A DNA stretch of 64,000 nucleotides from Cellulomonas sp. (GTDB taxonomy: Bacteria; Actinomycetota; Actinomycetes; Actinomycetales; Cellulomonadaceae), in NCBI RefSeq assembly GCF_015234515.1, contig NZ_JADGMY010000011.1, forward strand, positions 1-64,000, given 5' to 3'. A model generated the notes under the pieces. It saw only the letters and a list, made by a program, of their open reading frames with translations, did not search any database and was not told where the DNA came from. Shown here piece by piece: positions 54,206-63,134 of this stretch. Both the position numbers and the translations under genes were made by a program. Position 1 is the first letter of the stretch; every line of letters starts with the position of its first letter.

Positions 54206-54702
54206 GCGGGCCCCACCTCGTCGAGCGGCGGCGTGAGGCGTCCGTCGGGGTCGAGGCGCTGGAGCATCGTGCGGGTGACGTCCTCGAGGCGACCGACCTG
54301 CTCGGGCGTCAGTGCGTCGAGGACGAGCTCGCGTGCGGTGGCGACATGCCCGGGTGCGGTGCGCACCACGAGGTCCCATCCCGCGTCGGTGAGGTGCGCG
54401 TTCGTCGCCCGCCGGTCGTCGGCGCAGGGCGCCCGCTCGACCAGCCCGCGGCCCTCCAGGCGCCGCACGACGTGCGAGAGCCGGGGGAGCGTGGCGTTCG
54501 TGCGCCGCGCGAGGTCCGACATGCGCAGCGTCCGGTCGGCAGCCTCGGACAGCATCGCGAGGACCTGGTACTCGAAGTGCGTGAGGCCCGCGTCGTGCTG
54601 TAGCTGGGAGTCGAGCTGGGCGGGCAGGAGCTCGGCGACGGCGACGAGGCCGAGCCAGGCGCGCAGCTCGGCGGGGGTCAGCCAGCGGGTCTCGGGGGGC
54701 AC
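54202..54702 (-). CDS. MarR-family transcriptional regulator
   Basis: This 166-aa winged-helix regulator has HFEYQVLAMLSEAADRTLRMSDLARRTNATLPRLSHVVRRLEGRGLV (residues about 42-88, helix-turn-helix) followed by the beta-wing DDRRATNAHLTDAG. GTG 54702 has a TAGGCT -10 six bases upstream. It diverges from ppc across 128 bp and could regulate itself and that gene; the ligand is unknown. Confidence 0.9.
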   Translation of the reverse strand: MPPETRWLTPAELRAWLGLVAVAELLPAQLDSQLQHDAGLTHFEYQVLAMLSEAADRTLRMSDLARRTNATLPRLSHVVRRLEGRGLVERAPCADDRRATNAHLTDAGWDLVVRTAPGHVATARELVLDALTPEQVGRLEDVTRTMLQRLDPDGRLTPPLDEVGPA

Positions 54703-54830
54703 GGTGCCAGCCTATCTCCACGGTTGACGCGACAACTGGAACCGGTGCGGGACGGCTCGGCCGGGTTCCGGGCCGCCCACCCGTCGGGCACCCCGGCGGA
54801 CCACGCCGGAAAGTCAACTACCTTTCTCCC
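54703..54830. promoter_or_regulatory. Divergent MarR/ppc leaderless promoters
   Basis: On the minus strand TAGGCT (54714-54709) precedes the MarR GTG by six bases. On the plus strand TACCTT (54819-54824) precedes the ppc GTG by six bases. No Shine-Dalgarno is seen at either gene. Confidence 0.6.
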
Positions 54831-57506
54831 GTGACTGAAGCGGAGATCGGGTCGGACGTCCCTCGCGGCGTCGTCAGCCATGAGGTACCGGAGCTCCTGC
54901 GCAACGACGTCCGGCTGCTCGGAGAGCTGCTCGGCCGCGTGCTGCGCGACGCCGGCGGCGAGGATCTGCTCGCCGACGTCGAACGGCTGCGCGAGCTGGC
55001 GATCGCCTCCCACAGCGAGCCGAACGGCCGCGCGCTGGCCGAGGCCGAGGCGCTCGTCGCCGGCTTCAGCCACGAGCGCGCCGAACAGGTGGCTCGCGCC
55101 TTCACGTGCTACTTCCACCTCGCCAACCTGGCCGAGGAGTACCACCGGGTGCGCGTGCTGCGCGACCGCGAGTCGCAGCTCTCGCCGCACGAGCTGGCCC
55201 CCGACGACTCGCTGCCCACCGCGTACCAGCAGCTGGTCGCCGAGGTGGGCGAGGAGACGGCCCGGGCCCGCCTGCGCGACCTCGAGTTCCGTCCCGTCTT
55301 CACCGCCCACCCGACCGAGGCGCGCCGGCGCGCCGTCTCCCGGTCGATCCGCCGCGTCGCGGAGCTGGTCGCGGAGCGCGACACGCTGCACATCGGCGGC
55401 ACGACGCTGGCGGAGAACGAGCGGCGGCTGCTGGCCGAGATCGACACGCTGTGGCGCACGTCACCCCTGCGCGCGGAGAAGCCGACCGTCCTCGACGAGG
55501 TCGCCACGGTGCTGTCGATCTTCGACGCGACCCTCGCGGACGTCCTGCCGACGGTCTACCGCCGGCTCGACGACTGGCTCCTCGAGGACCAGGCGGGGAC
55601 CACGGCACCCGTCGTCGCCCCGTTCGCTCGGCTCGGCTCGTGGATCGGCGGCGACCGGGACGGCAACCCCAACGTCACGGCCGAGGTCACGCGCGCGGCC
55701 GCAGCGATGGCGTCCGAGCACGCGCTCGACGCGCTGCTGGCCTCGGCGGGCCGCACCGCCGACGGCCTCACCCTCGACGCTGCGGGCACGCCCGCCTCGC
55801 CCGAGCTCAGTGCGCTGTGGCAGCGCCAGCGCTCCCTGTCGGATGCGATCACGTCGCGCATCGCCGGGTCCGCGCCCAACGAGCCGCACCGCCGCGCCCT
55901 GCTCGGGATCATCGAGCGGGTCGCCGCGACCCGGCGCCGGGACGCCGACCTGGCGTACGCGAGCGCCGACGAGCTCCTGACGGACCTGCGCATCGTGCAG
56001 CGCTCGCTCGAGAGCGCGGGAGCGAGGCGGGCCGCCTTCGGGGACCTGCAGCGGCTCATCTGGCAGGTGCAGACGTTCGGCTTCCACCTCGCCGAGCTCG
56101 AGATCCGCCAGCACTCCCAGGTGCACGCCGCCGCGCTCGCGGACATCGAGGCGAACGGCGTCGACGGCGACCTGCAGCCCATGACCGTCGAGGTGCTCGA
56201 CACCTTCCGGGCGCTCGGCACAGTCCAGCGTCGTCTCGGCGTGGCGGCCGCGAGGCGCTACATCGTCTCGTTCACGCAGTCGCCCGAGCACCTCCCGGCC
56301 GTGTACCGCCTCGCCGACCTGGCCTTCGATGGTCCCGAGCACGCACCGGTCATCGACGCCATCCCGCTGTTCGAGACGTTCGCCGACCTGCAGAACAGCG
56401 TCGAGATCCTCGACGCCGCGCTCGAGCACCCGCGGGTGCAGGAGCGGCTGGCGGCCAACGGCCGCCGCGTCGAGGTCATGCTCGGGTACTCCGACTCCTC
56501 GAAGGACGTCGGCCCCCTGTCCGCGACGCTCGCCCTCGACGACGCGCAGCGGCGCATCGCCGAGTGGGCGCGTCGCAACGACATCGTCCTCACGCTGTTC
56601 CACGGGCGCGGGGGGGCGCTCGGACGCGGGGGCGGTCCGGCCAACCGTGCCGTCATGGCGCAGCCGCCGGGATCCGTCGACGGGCGCTTCAAGCTCACCG
56701 AGCAGGGCGAGGTCATCTTCGCGCGCTACGGGGACCCGGACATCGCCGCCCGGCACATCGAGCAGGTGACGGCGGCGACGCTGCTCGCGGACGCCCCGAG
56801 CGTCGTGCGCCGCAACGACGAGGCGGCGGGCCGGTTCGCCGACCTGGCGTCCCGCCTGGACGTCGCCTCCCGCGAGCACTTCCACGAGCTCGTGCGCGCC
56901 GACGGCTTCCCGTCCTGGTTCGCCCAGGTCACGCCCCTCGAGGAGATCGGCCTGCTGCCGATCGGCTCGCGCCCCGCACGGCGCGGGCTGTCGGTGTCGT
57001 CGCTGGAGGACCTGCGCGCGATCCCGTGGGTCTTCTCCTGGTCGCAGGCGCGCATCAACCTGGCCGGCTGGTACGGGCTGGGCACGGCGCTCGCGCAGGT
57101 CGGGGATGTCGAGGAGCTGCGCGCCGCGTACGCCGAGTGGCCGTTGTTCGCGACGATCATCGACAACGTCGAGATGTCGCTCGCCAAGACGGACGAGCGC
57201 ATCGCCGCGCGCTACCTGGCACTGGGTGACCGGGACGACCTCGCGCAGCTCGTCCTCGAGGAGATGCGGCGCACGCGCGAGTGGGTGCTCGCCACGACCG
57301 GGAGCACGGGCGTCCTGTCGCGCCGCCGCATCCTCGGCCGCGCCGTGCAGCTGCGCAGCCCGTACGTCGACGCGCTGTCCCTGCTGCAGCTGCGGGCCCT
57401 GCGCGGGCTGCGGACCGGCGGGGAGCAGGCGTCGACCGACGACCTGCAGCGGCTGCTGCTGCTGACCGTCAACGGCGTCGCCGCGGGTCTGCAGAACACC
57501 GGCTGA
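54831..57506 (+). CDS. ppc: Phosphoenolpyruvate carboxylase
   Basis: This 891-aa enzyme carboxylates PEP to oxaloacetate and refills the citric-acid cycle. FTAHPTEARRRAVSR carries the catalytic histidine, WIGGDRDGNPNVT the PEP-binding site, and FHGRGGALGRGGGP the glycine loop; LQNTG ends the protein as in nearly all PEPC. The GTG start agrees with a TACCTT -10 six bases upstream. A strong dyad follows the gene. Confidence 0.97.
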   Translation: MTEAEIGSDVPRGVVSHEVPELLRNDVRLLGELLGRVLRDAGGEDLLADVERLRELAIASHSEPNGRALAEAEALVAGFSHERAEQVARAFTCYFHLANLAEEYHRVRVLRDRESQLSPHELAPDDSLPTAYQQLVAEVGEETARARLRDLEFRPVFTAHPTEARRRAVSRSIRRVAELVAERDTLHIGGTTLAENERRLLAEIDTLWRTSPLRAEKPTVLDEVATVLSIFDATLADVLPTVYRRLDDWLLEDQAGTTAPVVAPFARLGSWIGGDRDGNPNVTAEVTRAAAAMASEHALDALLASAGRTADGLTLDAAGTPASPELSALWQRQRSLSDAITSRIAGSAPNEPHRRALLGIIERVAATRRRDADLAYASADELLTDLRIVQRSLESAGARRAAFGDLQRLIWQVQTFGFHLAELEIRQHSQVHAAALADIEANGVDGDLQPMTVEVLDTFRALGTVQRRLGVAAARRYIVSFTQSPEHLPAVYRLADLAFDGPEHAPVIDAIPLFETFADLQNSVEILDAALEHPRVQERLAANGRRVEVMLGYSDSSKDVGPLSATLALDDAQRRIAEWARRNDIVLTLFHGRGGALGRGGGPANRAVMAQPPGSVDGRFKLTEQGEVIFARYGDPDIAARHIEQVTAATLLADAPSVVRRNDEAAGRFADLASRLDVASREHFHELVRADGFPSWFAQVTPLEEIGLLPIGSRPARRGLSVSSLEDLRAIPWVFSWSQARINLAGWYGLGTALAQVGDVEELRAAYAEWPLFATIIDNVEMSLAKTDERIAARYLALGDRDDLAQLVLEEMRRTREWVLATTGSTGVLSRRRILGRAVQLRSPYVDALSLLQLRALRGLRTGGEQASTDDLQRLLLLTVNGVAAGLQNTG

Positions 57507-57518
57507 GGCCTGACCCTG

Positions 57519-57563
57519 ACGACGCCCCCGCACCGGTGCCAGAGCCCGGGGCGGGGGCGTCGT
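57519..57563. terminator. Bidirectional terminator between ppc and the AAA gene
   Basis: A 13-bp perfect stem (57519-57531 with 57551-57563) with a 19-nt loop lies between two convergent genes. Confidence 0.7.
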
Positions 57564-57600
57564 GCGTGCAGGCCGTGCCGCGGTCCCGTGCGCCGGCGCG

Positions 57601-59097
57601 TCAGCGCGCCGGGACCGTCCGCGTCGCCGCCCAGGCACGCAGGGCCGCGACCCGCTCCGCCATGACCACGGCGAGCGGACGCGTCGCACGCAGCTCGCGG
57701 AGCACGGCCGGCGCGTCCAGCTCCCCGCCGTGCGCGTGCGCCGCGTAGGTCGCCGCCACCACCGCCTGCTCGATCTCGGCACCGGAGAACCCGTCCGACG
57801 CGGCCACGAGGGGCGCAGTCTGCGCGTCGCCCAACGTCAGGCCGCGACGTGCGGCGTGCAGTCGCAGCAGCCCGGAGCGCGCGTCCGCGTCGGGCAGGTC
57901 GACGAAGAAGAGCTCGTCGAACCTCCCCTTGCGCACGAGCTCGGGCGGCAGCGCGGAGATGTCGTTGGCGGTCGCCGCGACGAAGACGCGGGAGCCACGG
58001 TCGGCCAGCCACGTCAGCAACGTCCCGAGCACGCGGCGTGCGGACCCGCCGTCGGACTCGCTGCTCGCGATGGCCTTCTCGATCTCGTCGACCCACAGCA
58101 CGCACGGCGCCAGGGCGTCCGCCGCGGCCAGCGCGTCCCGCAGCCGGCGCTCGGACTCGCCGACGTACTTGTCGTGCACGCCGGCCAGGTCGAGGCGCAG
58201 GAGCGGCACACCGAGGATCGCCGCCGCCGCACGGGCCGCGAGCGACTTGCCGCACCCCTGGACGCCGAGCAGCAGCATGCCCCGTGGTGCGTCGAGGTGG
58301 GGCGCCGAGCCGTCCAGGGCGGGGCGTCGCAGCAGGAGCCACTGCACGACCCGGTCGAGGCCCACGACGTCGCCCGGCGCGACCGTGGCGTACTCGTACG
58401 ACAGCACGCCGTCTGCCGCGAGCGCGTCGAAGCGGGCACGCTCGACGGCCGGCACGTCGCGCACGGTCAGCGCGCCGTCGTCGACGATCGCCCCGTGAGC
58501 CAGACGGCCGACGTCGGACCGCGACAGCCCCGCGAGCCGCTGCACGAGGAGCTCACGGGCGTGCGGCTCGACGTGCGGCATCAGGCCCGTGACGTCCGCC
58601 CAGGCGGTGACCGTGCGGTCGACGATGAGGGCGCGCTCGGCGGGTGACGGGAACGTCACCGGCACCCGCACCGCGAGGTGCTCGACCTCGCGCGGCAGGG
58701 TGAGCGTGCGCGAGACGAGCACGAGCGTGCTGCGGCGGCCGGCGGGTTGCAGCGCGACGTCCTTGAGCAGGCGCACGACGACCGGGTCGTCGAACCACGG
58801 GTGCAGGTCGAGCAGGACGTGGACGGCCGGTGCGACGCCGTCGACGATCGACCTCAGCAGGGTCGCCGGCTCGGTGTTGTGCAGCTGGGCGCCCCCGAGG
58901 TCGACGTCCATGCGCCGCAGGCCGTCCGTGACGCTCCAGCGGAAGACGGGTTGGGCTGGACGGCCTCCCGGGGGCCGCGCGGCGGCACGCAGGACGAGCT
59001 CCACGGCCTCGGCCTCGTCCTCGGTCTCCAGGGCGATGATCGGCGTGCGCGCGGACACGAGCGCCGCGAGGTCGTCGCGGGTGGGTTCGGGGTGCAC
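57601..59097 (-). CDS. AAA ATPase, Ycf46-like
   Basis: This 498-aa protein has an N-terminal divergent ATPase-like domain (TPIIALETEDEAEAVELVLRAA; VFRWSVTDGLRRMD) and a C-terminal classic AAA module: Walker A LLGVQGCGKS, Walker B CVLWVDEIEKA, sensor ATANDISALPPELVRKGRFDE. That architecture fits Ycf46, a plastid/cyanobacterial AAA family linked to inorganic-carbon use. GTG 59097 has a TAGCGT -10 seven bases upstream; 59106 is an alternative. It converges with ppc. Its remodelling target is unknown. Confidence 0.75.
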   Translation of the reverse strand: MHPEPTRDDLAALVSARTPIIALETEDEAEAVELVLRAAARPPGGRPAQPVFRWSVTDGLRRMDVDLGGAQLHNTEPATLLRSIVDGVAPAVHVLLDLHPWFDDPVVVRLLKDVALQPAGRRSTLVLVSRTLTLPREVEHLAVRVPVTFPSPAERALIVDRTVTAWADVTGLMPHVEPHARELLVQRLAGLSRSDVGRLAHGAIVDDGALTVRDVPAVERARFDALAADGVLSYEYATVAPGDVVGLDRVVQWLLLRRPALDGSAPHLDAPRGMLLLGVQGCGKSLAARAAAAILGVPLLRLDLAGVHDKYVGESERRLRDALAAADALAPCVLWVDEIEKAIASSESDGGSARRVLGTLLTWLADRGSRVFVAATANDISALPPELVRKGRFDELFFVDLPDADARSGLLRLHAARRGLTLGDAQTAPLVAASDGFSGAEIEQAVVAATYAAHAHGGELDAPAVLRELRATRPLAVVMAERVAALRAWAATRTVPAR

Positions 59098-59110
59098 GGC
59101 GGTCACGCTA
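59098..59110 (-). promoter_or_regulatory. -10 element for the AAA gene, leaderless start
   Basis: On the minus strand TAGCGT (59110-59105) is followed by seven bases and GTG 59097. No Shine-Dalgarno is visible. Confidence 0.55.
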
Positions 59111-59173
59111 GCGGCACGGGTGCGCGTCCCGACGCGTCCGGACCGGCGGGTGCGCGACTTCCACCCGCACGCC

Positions 59174-59680
59174 TCAGCCGGGCACCGACATGACGGCAGG
59201 CACAGGCCGGTTCGTCGCGAGCAGGTCGAGCACGAGGCGCTCGTGCGGCACCACGTCCTCGGGCAGTGCGTCCAGCGGGAACCAGCGCATCGCGGAGGTG
59301 CGGTCCGGCTCGCGCAGCGCGGGCTCACCGGTCCAGGCGGTCACCTCGAAGAAGACGTCGACGCGCTGCTCCACCTGCGGGCCTCCTCGTTGGAAGCGGT
59401 GCAGCGCGGTCAGCGGGCGCAGCGCGTCGACCTCCACGACGACGCCGGACTCCTCCGCCGCCTCGCGGACCGCGGCCTCGTGCACCGACTCACCGGGCTC
59501 CACGTGGCCGGCCAGGACGGCCCACCAGCCGTCCATGTAGCCGGTGCCGGTCCGCCGCTGCAGCAGGACTGCGTCGCCGTCCGCGTCGGACCGGCGCAGC
59601 ACGACGTAGGCGGCGGCGACGAGGAGCGTGCGCCCGTGGAGGTGGTCGTCCGGGGCGTACCCGTCGGCGTGCGCTGGCAT
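59174..59680 (-). CDS. Nudix hydrolase
   Basis: This 168-aa protein carries the complete Nudix box GHVEPGESVHEAAVREAAEESGV (described in parts: GHVEPGES with the later REAAEESGV) near residues 54-76, binding Mg for pyrophosphate cleavage. It may clean up oxidised nucleotides or hydrolyse nucleoside-diphosphate derivatives. ATG 59680 has a CAGACT -10-like hexamer seven bases upstream. It follows the VOC gene by 35 bp on the same strand. Confidence 0.88.
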   Translation of the reverse strand: MPAHADGYAPDDHLHGRTLLVAAAYVVLRRSDADGDAVLLQRRTGTGYMDGWWAVLAGHVEPGESVHEAAVREAAEESGVVVEVDALRPLTALHRFQRGGPQVEQRVDVFFEVTAWTGEPALREPDRTSAMRWFPLDALPEDVVPHERLVLDLLATNRPVPAVMSVPG

Positions 59681-59715
59681 GGGCGCGAGTCTGGCACGGG
59701 GGTGCGACGCGCGGT

Positions 59716-60117
59716 TCACGCGCCGCCGCCGAGGTCCATGTGCAGGAGCTCCCACACGTGCCCGTCGGGGTCGCACACCGCGCGGGCGTACATCGAGCCG
59801 TCGTCCTGCGGGGGCCGAAACTCGCGCCCGCCGTGCGCGCGCGCGTCGCGGACGACCTGGTCGACCTCGGATCGGGACCCGGCGGTCAGGCAGAGCAGGA
59901 CCTGCGTGCTCGCGCGGGCGTCGGCGACGGGCAGGTGCGTGAAGTCGGCGAACCTGTCGCGCTCCAGGAGCATCACGCAGATCGTGTCGGAGACCACGAC
60001 GCACGCCGCGTGCTCGTCGCTGAACATCTCGTTCAGGTCCAGCCCGATGCCCGTGTAGAAGGAGCGCGACGCCGCGAGGTCGTGGACGGGGAGGTTGACG
60101 AAGATCATGCGGTCCAC
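59716..60117 (-). CDS. VOC-family (glyoxalase/bleomycin-resistance-like) protein
   Basis: This 133-aa protein has the paired beta-alpha-beta-beta-beta fold of the VOC superfamily: FVNLPVHDLAASRSFYTGIGL at the start and CDPDGHVWELLHMD at the end. Members bind metals or drugs; the substrate is not evident. GTG 60117 is chosen since AGGAG lies 5 bases upstream; ATG 60108 would be 14 bases away. Confidence 0.85.
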   Translation of the reverse strand: MDRMIFVNLPVHDLAASRSFYTGIGLDLNEMFSDEHAACVVVSDTICVMLLERDRFADFTHLPVADARASTQVLLCLTAGSRSEVDQVVRDARAHGGREFRPPQDDGSMYARAVCDPDGHVWELLHMDLGGGA

Positions 60118-60215
60118 GGGTGCTCCTGAGGCGCAAGGGCTTGGTGATGACAACCGTTCCGACCGCCCACGAGGCTCAGGATCGTCGGGGGGTGTGCGAT
60201 GTCGGTGGCCCCGGT

Positions 60216-60227
60216 TACGGTCGTGAT
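60216..60227 (+). promoter_or_regulatory. -10 element for the ECF sigma gene, leaderless start
   Basis: TACGGT (60216-60221) is followed by six bases and GTG 60228. It settles this start over an in-frame ATG far upstream. Confidence 0.6.
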
Positions 60228-61250
60228 GTGACGACGACCACACCCGCACAGCCGTCGGGTACCGCACCGGGTGCGGGCCCTGGAGATCTGACCGCCGACG
60301 AGTTCGCCGAGCGGCTCGCACCGATGCGGCGCGAGATCCTCGCGCACTGCTACCGCATGACGGGCTCGGTGCACGACGCGGAGGACATGCTGCAGGAGAC
60401 GTACCTCAGGGCCTGGCGCGCGATGCGCGGCTTCGAGAACCGTTCGTCGCTGCGCACCTGGGTCTTCCGGATCGCGACCAACACCTGCCTGACGCATCTC
60501 GAGGGCCGGCGTCGCCGGCCGCTGCCCACGGGGATCGGTGCGCCGGCCGCCGACCCGCGGGACCAGCCACGCGAGGACCTCGGCACGCCGTGGCTCGAGC
60601 CCCTGCCCGACGCGCTGGTGTGGTCGCAGCCCGCCGCCGACCCCGCCGAGACGACGGTCCACCGCGACTCGGTCCGCCTGGCGTTCGTTGCGGCGCTGCA
60701 GCACCTCACCGCCCAGCAGCGCGCCGTGCTGCTCCTGCGCGACGTCCTCGCCTGGTCGGCGGCCGAGGTCGCCGACGCCCTGGCGCTGTCGGTCGCCGCG
60801 GTCAACTCCACACTGCAGCGGGCCCGCGCGCACATGGCGAACGTCCAGCACCTGACGCCCATGGAGCCGACCGACCCGCGCCACCGGGCACTGGTCGAGC
60901 GGTACGTCGCGGCCTTCGAGGCGTACGACGTCGCCGCCATCGTGGAGCTCCTCGCGGCCGACGTGGTCTGGGAGATGCCCCCGTTCCCCGGCTGGTACGC
61001 CGGGCCGCAGGCCGTGGGCGAGCTCATCGGCACGTGGTGCCCGGCGCAAGGTCCGGGGGACATGCGGATGGTGCCGACGTCCGCGAACGGGCTGCCGGCG
61101 TTCGCGCTGTACATGCGTAACGAGGAGGGAAGGCACGAGGCCTTCCAGGTGCAGCAGGTCACCGTCACCCAGGACGGGGTGCGGCACGTGACCGCGTGGT
61201 TCGGGGCGGAGCTGTTCGCACGTTTCGGTCTGCCGGCGCACCTGGCCTGA
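60228..61250 (+). CDS. ECF sigma factor with SnoaL-like C-terminal domain
   Basis: This 340-aa sigma factor has region 2 (EILAHCYRMTGSVHDAEDMLQETYLRAWRAM, in the N-terminal third), region 4 (LTAQQRAVLLLRDVLAWSAAEVADAL) and a C-terminal SnoaL-like extension (about 215-335, VERYVAAFEAYDVAAIVELLA). It matches the SigG-type/TIGR02960 group, in which the extension is thought to regulate activity without a separate anti-sigma factor; none is encoded nearby. Target promoters are unknown. Confidence 0.87.
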   Translation: MTTTTPAQPSGTAPGAGPGDLTADEFAERLAPMRREILAHCYRMTGSVHDAEDMLQETYLRAWRAMRGFENRSSLRTWVFRIATNTCLTHLEGRRRRPLPTGIGAPAADPRDQPREDLGTPWLEPLPDALVWSQPAADPAETTVHRDSVRLAFVAALQHLTAQQRAVLLLRDVLAWSAAEVADALALSVAAVNSTLQRARAHMANVQHLTPMEPTDPRHRALVERYVAAFEAYDVAAIVELLAADVVWEMPPFPGWYAGPQAVGELIGTWCPAQGPGDMRMVPTSANGLPAFALYMRNEEGRHEAFQVQQVTVTQDGVRHVTAWFGAELFARFGLPAHLA

Positions 61251-61274
61251 GCCAGCGGACGCCCCGGACGGCAC

Positions 61275-61328
61275 CGAGCCCGGAGGTCGAGGTCCCTGAT
61301 CTCTCAGGAACCCCGACCTCCGGGCTCG
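61275..61328. terminator. Bidirectional terminator between sigma factor and RNA helicase
   Basis: A 15-bp perfect stem (61275-61289 with 61314-61328) encloses a 24-nt loop with a smaller internal dyad. It lies between convergent genes. Confidence 0.8.
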
Positions 61329-61343
61329 CTCGTGCGTGAGTGC

Positions 61344-62981
61344 TCAGGCGGCGGGCTTGGCGGCGCCGGACCTGCTGCGACCGCGACCGCCGCGGCGGCG
61401 GCGGGGAGCCCCCGACGGGTCGGACGGCGAGGTGCCCGCGTCGCGGCCGGCCGCCGGGCCGGTCGTGCGCTGCGGCGCCGCGGTGGTCCGCACGTCGTGG
61501 CTGCGCACGGCGTCCGGTCCGCCGGAGGTCCAGACGACAGCGGGCCCTGCGGGACGCGACGCGGCACGCGTGCCCGGACGGCGGCGTGCGCCGTCGGCCG
61601 GTGCGGCGGTCCGGGTGCTGTCCTGCGCGGCGCGGCCGGGAGCCGCCTGCCCGCGCGGTGCGTTGGACCGGCCACGCGTCGTCGCCTGGCCACGGCCCGC
61701 GCCCTGCTGGCCGCCACCGGACCGCCCGCGGCCCGCGGAGGTGGGGCGGTCGTCCGACGTCGCGGGTGCGGCCACGTACGTCGTCGGGGCGGGCGTGCCG
61801 CCGTTGTCGGCGCCGACCGTCCCGGGTGCGTCGGCGAGCTGACGCACGAGCGCGTCGCCGGGGCGCACCGAGACGGGCGTCACGGTGATGCCTGCGGCGC
61901 GGGTCATCGCCCGCACGTCGGCACGCTGCTCCGGCAGCTGGAGCGTCAGCACGGTGCCCGAGGCACCCGCGCGGGCCGTGCGACCCGAACGGTGCAGGTA
62001 CGCCTTGTGCTCGGCCGGCGGGTCGACGTGCACGACCAGCTCGACCTCGTCGACGTGGATGCCACGCGCCGCGATGTCGGTTGCGACGAGCACGCGGGCC
62101 TCGCCGGAGGAGAACGCTGCGAGGTTGCGCTCGCGCGCGCCCTGACCGAGGTTGCCGTGCAGGTCGACGGCCGGGATGCCGGCCAGCGTGAGCTGCCGCG
62201 CGAGCTTCTTGGCGTGGTGCTTGGTGCGCATGAACAGGACCCGCCGGCCGGAGCCGGCCGCGAGCATCTCGACGACGGCCTTCTTGGCGGCGGCGTCGGC
62301 GACCTCGAGCACGTGGTGGGTGCTGGCGACCACGGTCTGCGCGGCGGGGTCGACGGCGTGCTCGACCGGCGTCGTCAGGTAGCGGTCGACGAGCGTGCCG
62401 ACACCGTTGTCCAGCGTCGCCGAGAAGAGCAGGCGCTGGCCACGCTTCGGCGTGCGGTCCATGAGGCGGCGCACGACCGGCAGGAAGCCCAGGTCGGCCA
62501 TGTGGTCGGCCTCGTCGAGCACGGTGATCTCGATGCCGTCGAGCGTCACCAGGTTCTGGCGGAGCAGGTCCTCGAGACGGCCGGGGCACGCGACGAGCAC
62601 GTCGACGCCGCGGTCGAGGGCCGTGACCTGGCGCGACTGCGCGACGCCACCGAAGATCACGGCGGTGCGCAGGCCCGCGGCCTTGGCCAGCGGGGCGAAC
62701 ACGGCCTCGATCTGGGTCGCGAGCTCACGCGTGGGGCACAGCACCAGGGCACGGGGGCGGCGGGCACGGCGGGGCGTGCCGGACACGGCCAGGCGCGTCA
62801 CGACGGGCAGGGCGAACGCGAGGGTCTTGCCCGAGCCGGTGCGGCCGCGGCCGAGCACGTCGGCGCCGCGCAGCGTGTCCGGCAGCGTCGCGGTCTGGAT
62901 CGGGAAAGGGGTGGTGATCTGCTGGTCCGCGAGCGCGCGGACCAGCGCCTCGGGCACGCCGAGGTCGGTGAAGGTCGTCAC
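61344..62981 (-). CDS. DEAD-box RNA helicase
   Basis: This 545-aa ATP-dependent helicase has the Q motif (TTPFPIQTATLP), GRTGSGKT, VLDEAD, the SAT motif LLFSATLD, and the second RecA domain ending in HRSGRTARAG. The C-terminus (about 380-545) is a disordered Gly/Arg/Pro/Ser tail ([29 protein letters not shown]) suited to RNA binding. It probably acts in cold adaptation, ribosome assembly or RNA decay with RNase E. GTG 62981 gives the family start TTFTDLGVP. Confidence 0.93.
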   Translation of the reverse strand: MTTFTDLGVPEALVRALADQQITTPFPIQTATLPDTLRGADVLGRGRTGSGKTLAFALPVVTRLAVSGTPRRARRPRALVLCPTRELATQIEAVFAPLAKAAGLRTAVIFGGVAQSRQVTALDRGVDVLVACPGRLEDLLRQNLVTLDGIEITVLDEADHMADLGFLPVVRRLMDRTPKRGQRLLFSATLDNGVGTLVDRYLTTPVEHAVDPAAQTVVASTHHVLEVADAAAKKAVVEMLAAGSGRRVLFMRTKHHAKKLARQLTLAGIPAVDLHGNLGQGARERNLAAFSSGEARVLVATDIAARGIHVDEVELVVHVDPPAEHKAYLHRSGRTARAGASGTVLTLQLPEQRADVRAMTRAAGITVTPVSVRPGDALVRQLADAPGTVGADNGGTPAPTTYVAAPATSDDRPTSAGRGRSGGGQQGAGRGQATTRGRSNAPRGQAAPGRAAQDSTRTAAPADGARRRPGTRAASRPAGPAVVWTSGGPDAVRSHDVRTTAAPQRTTGPAAGRDAGTSPSDPSGAPRRRRGGRGRSRSGAAKPAA

Positions 62982-63134
62982 AGGATGGTGCCTCTCGGGC
63001 TGTTGAAGTCGGGGTCCGCCGCACGATTCCCGGGGGGACTCCACGACGCGGGCGCGCGGTCGATCGCGCTGCCTCTCGGGACCACTGTCTCACACCCGGC
63101 GTCCGGGGCCCGGTGGGGCGCGCGTCGTCGCAGG

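Noticed and set aside
57601-59328. AAA ATPase starting at the first codon of the frame
   Set aside because: The upstream codons overlap the Nudix gene region; the leaderless -10 supports GTG 59097.
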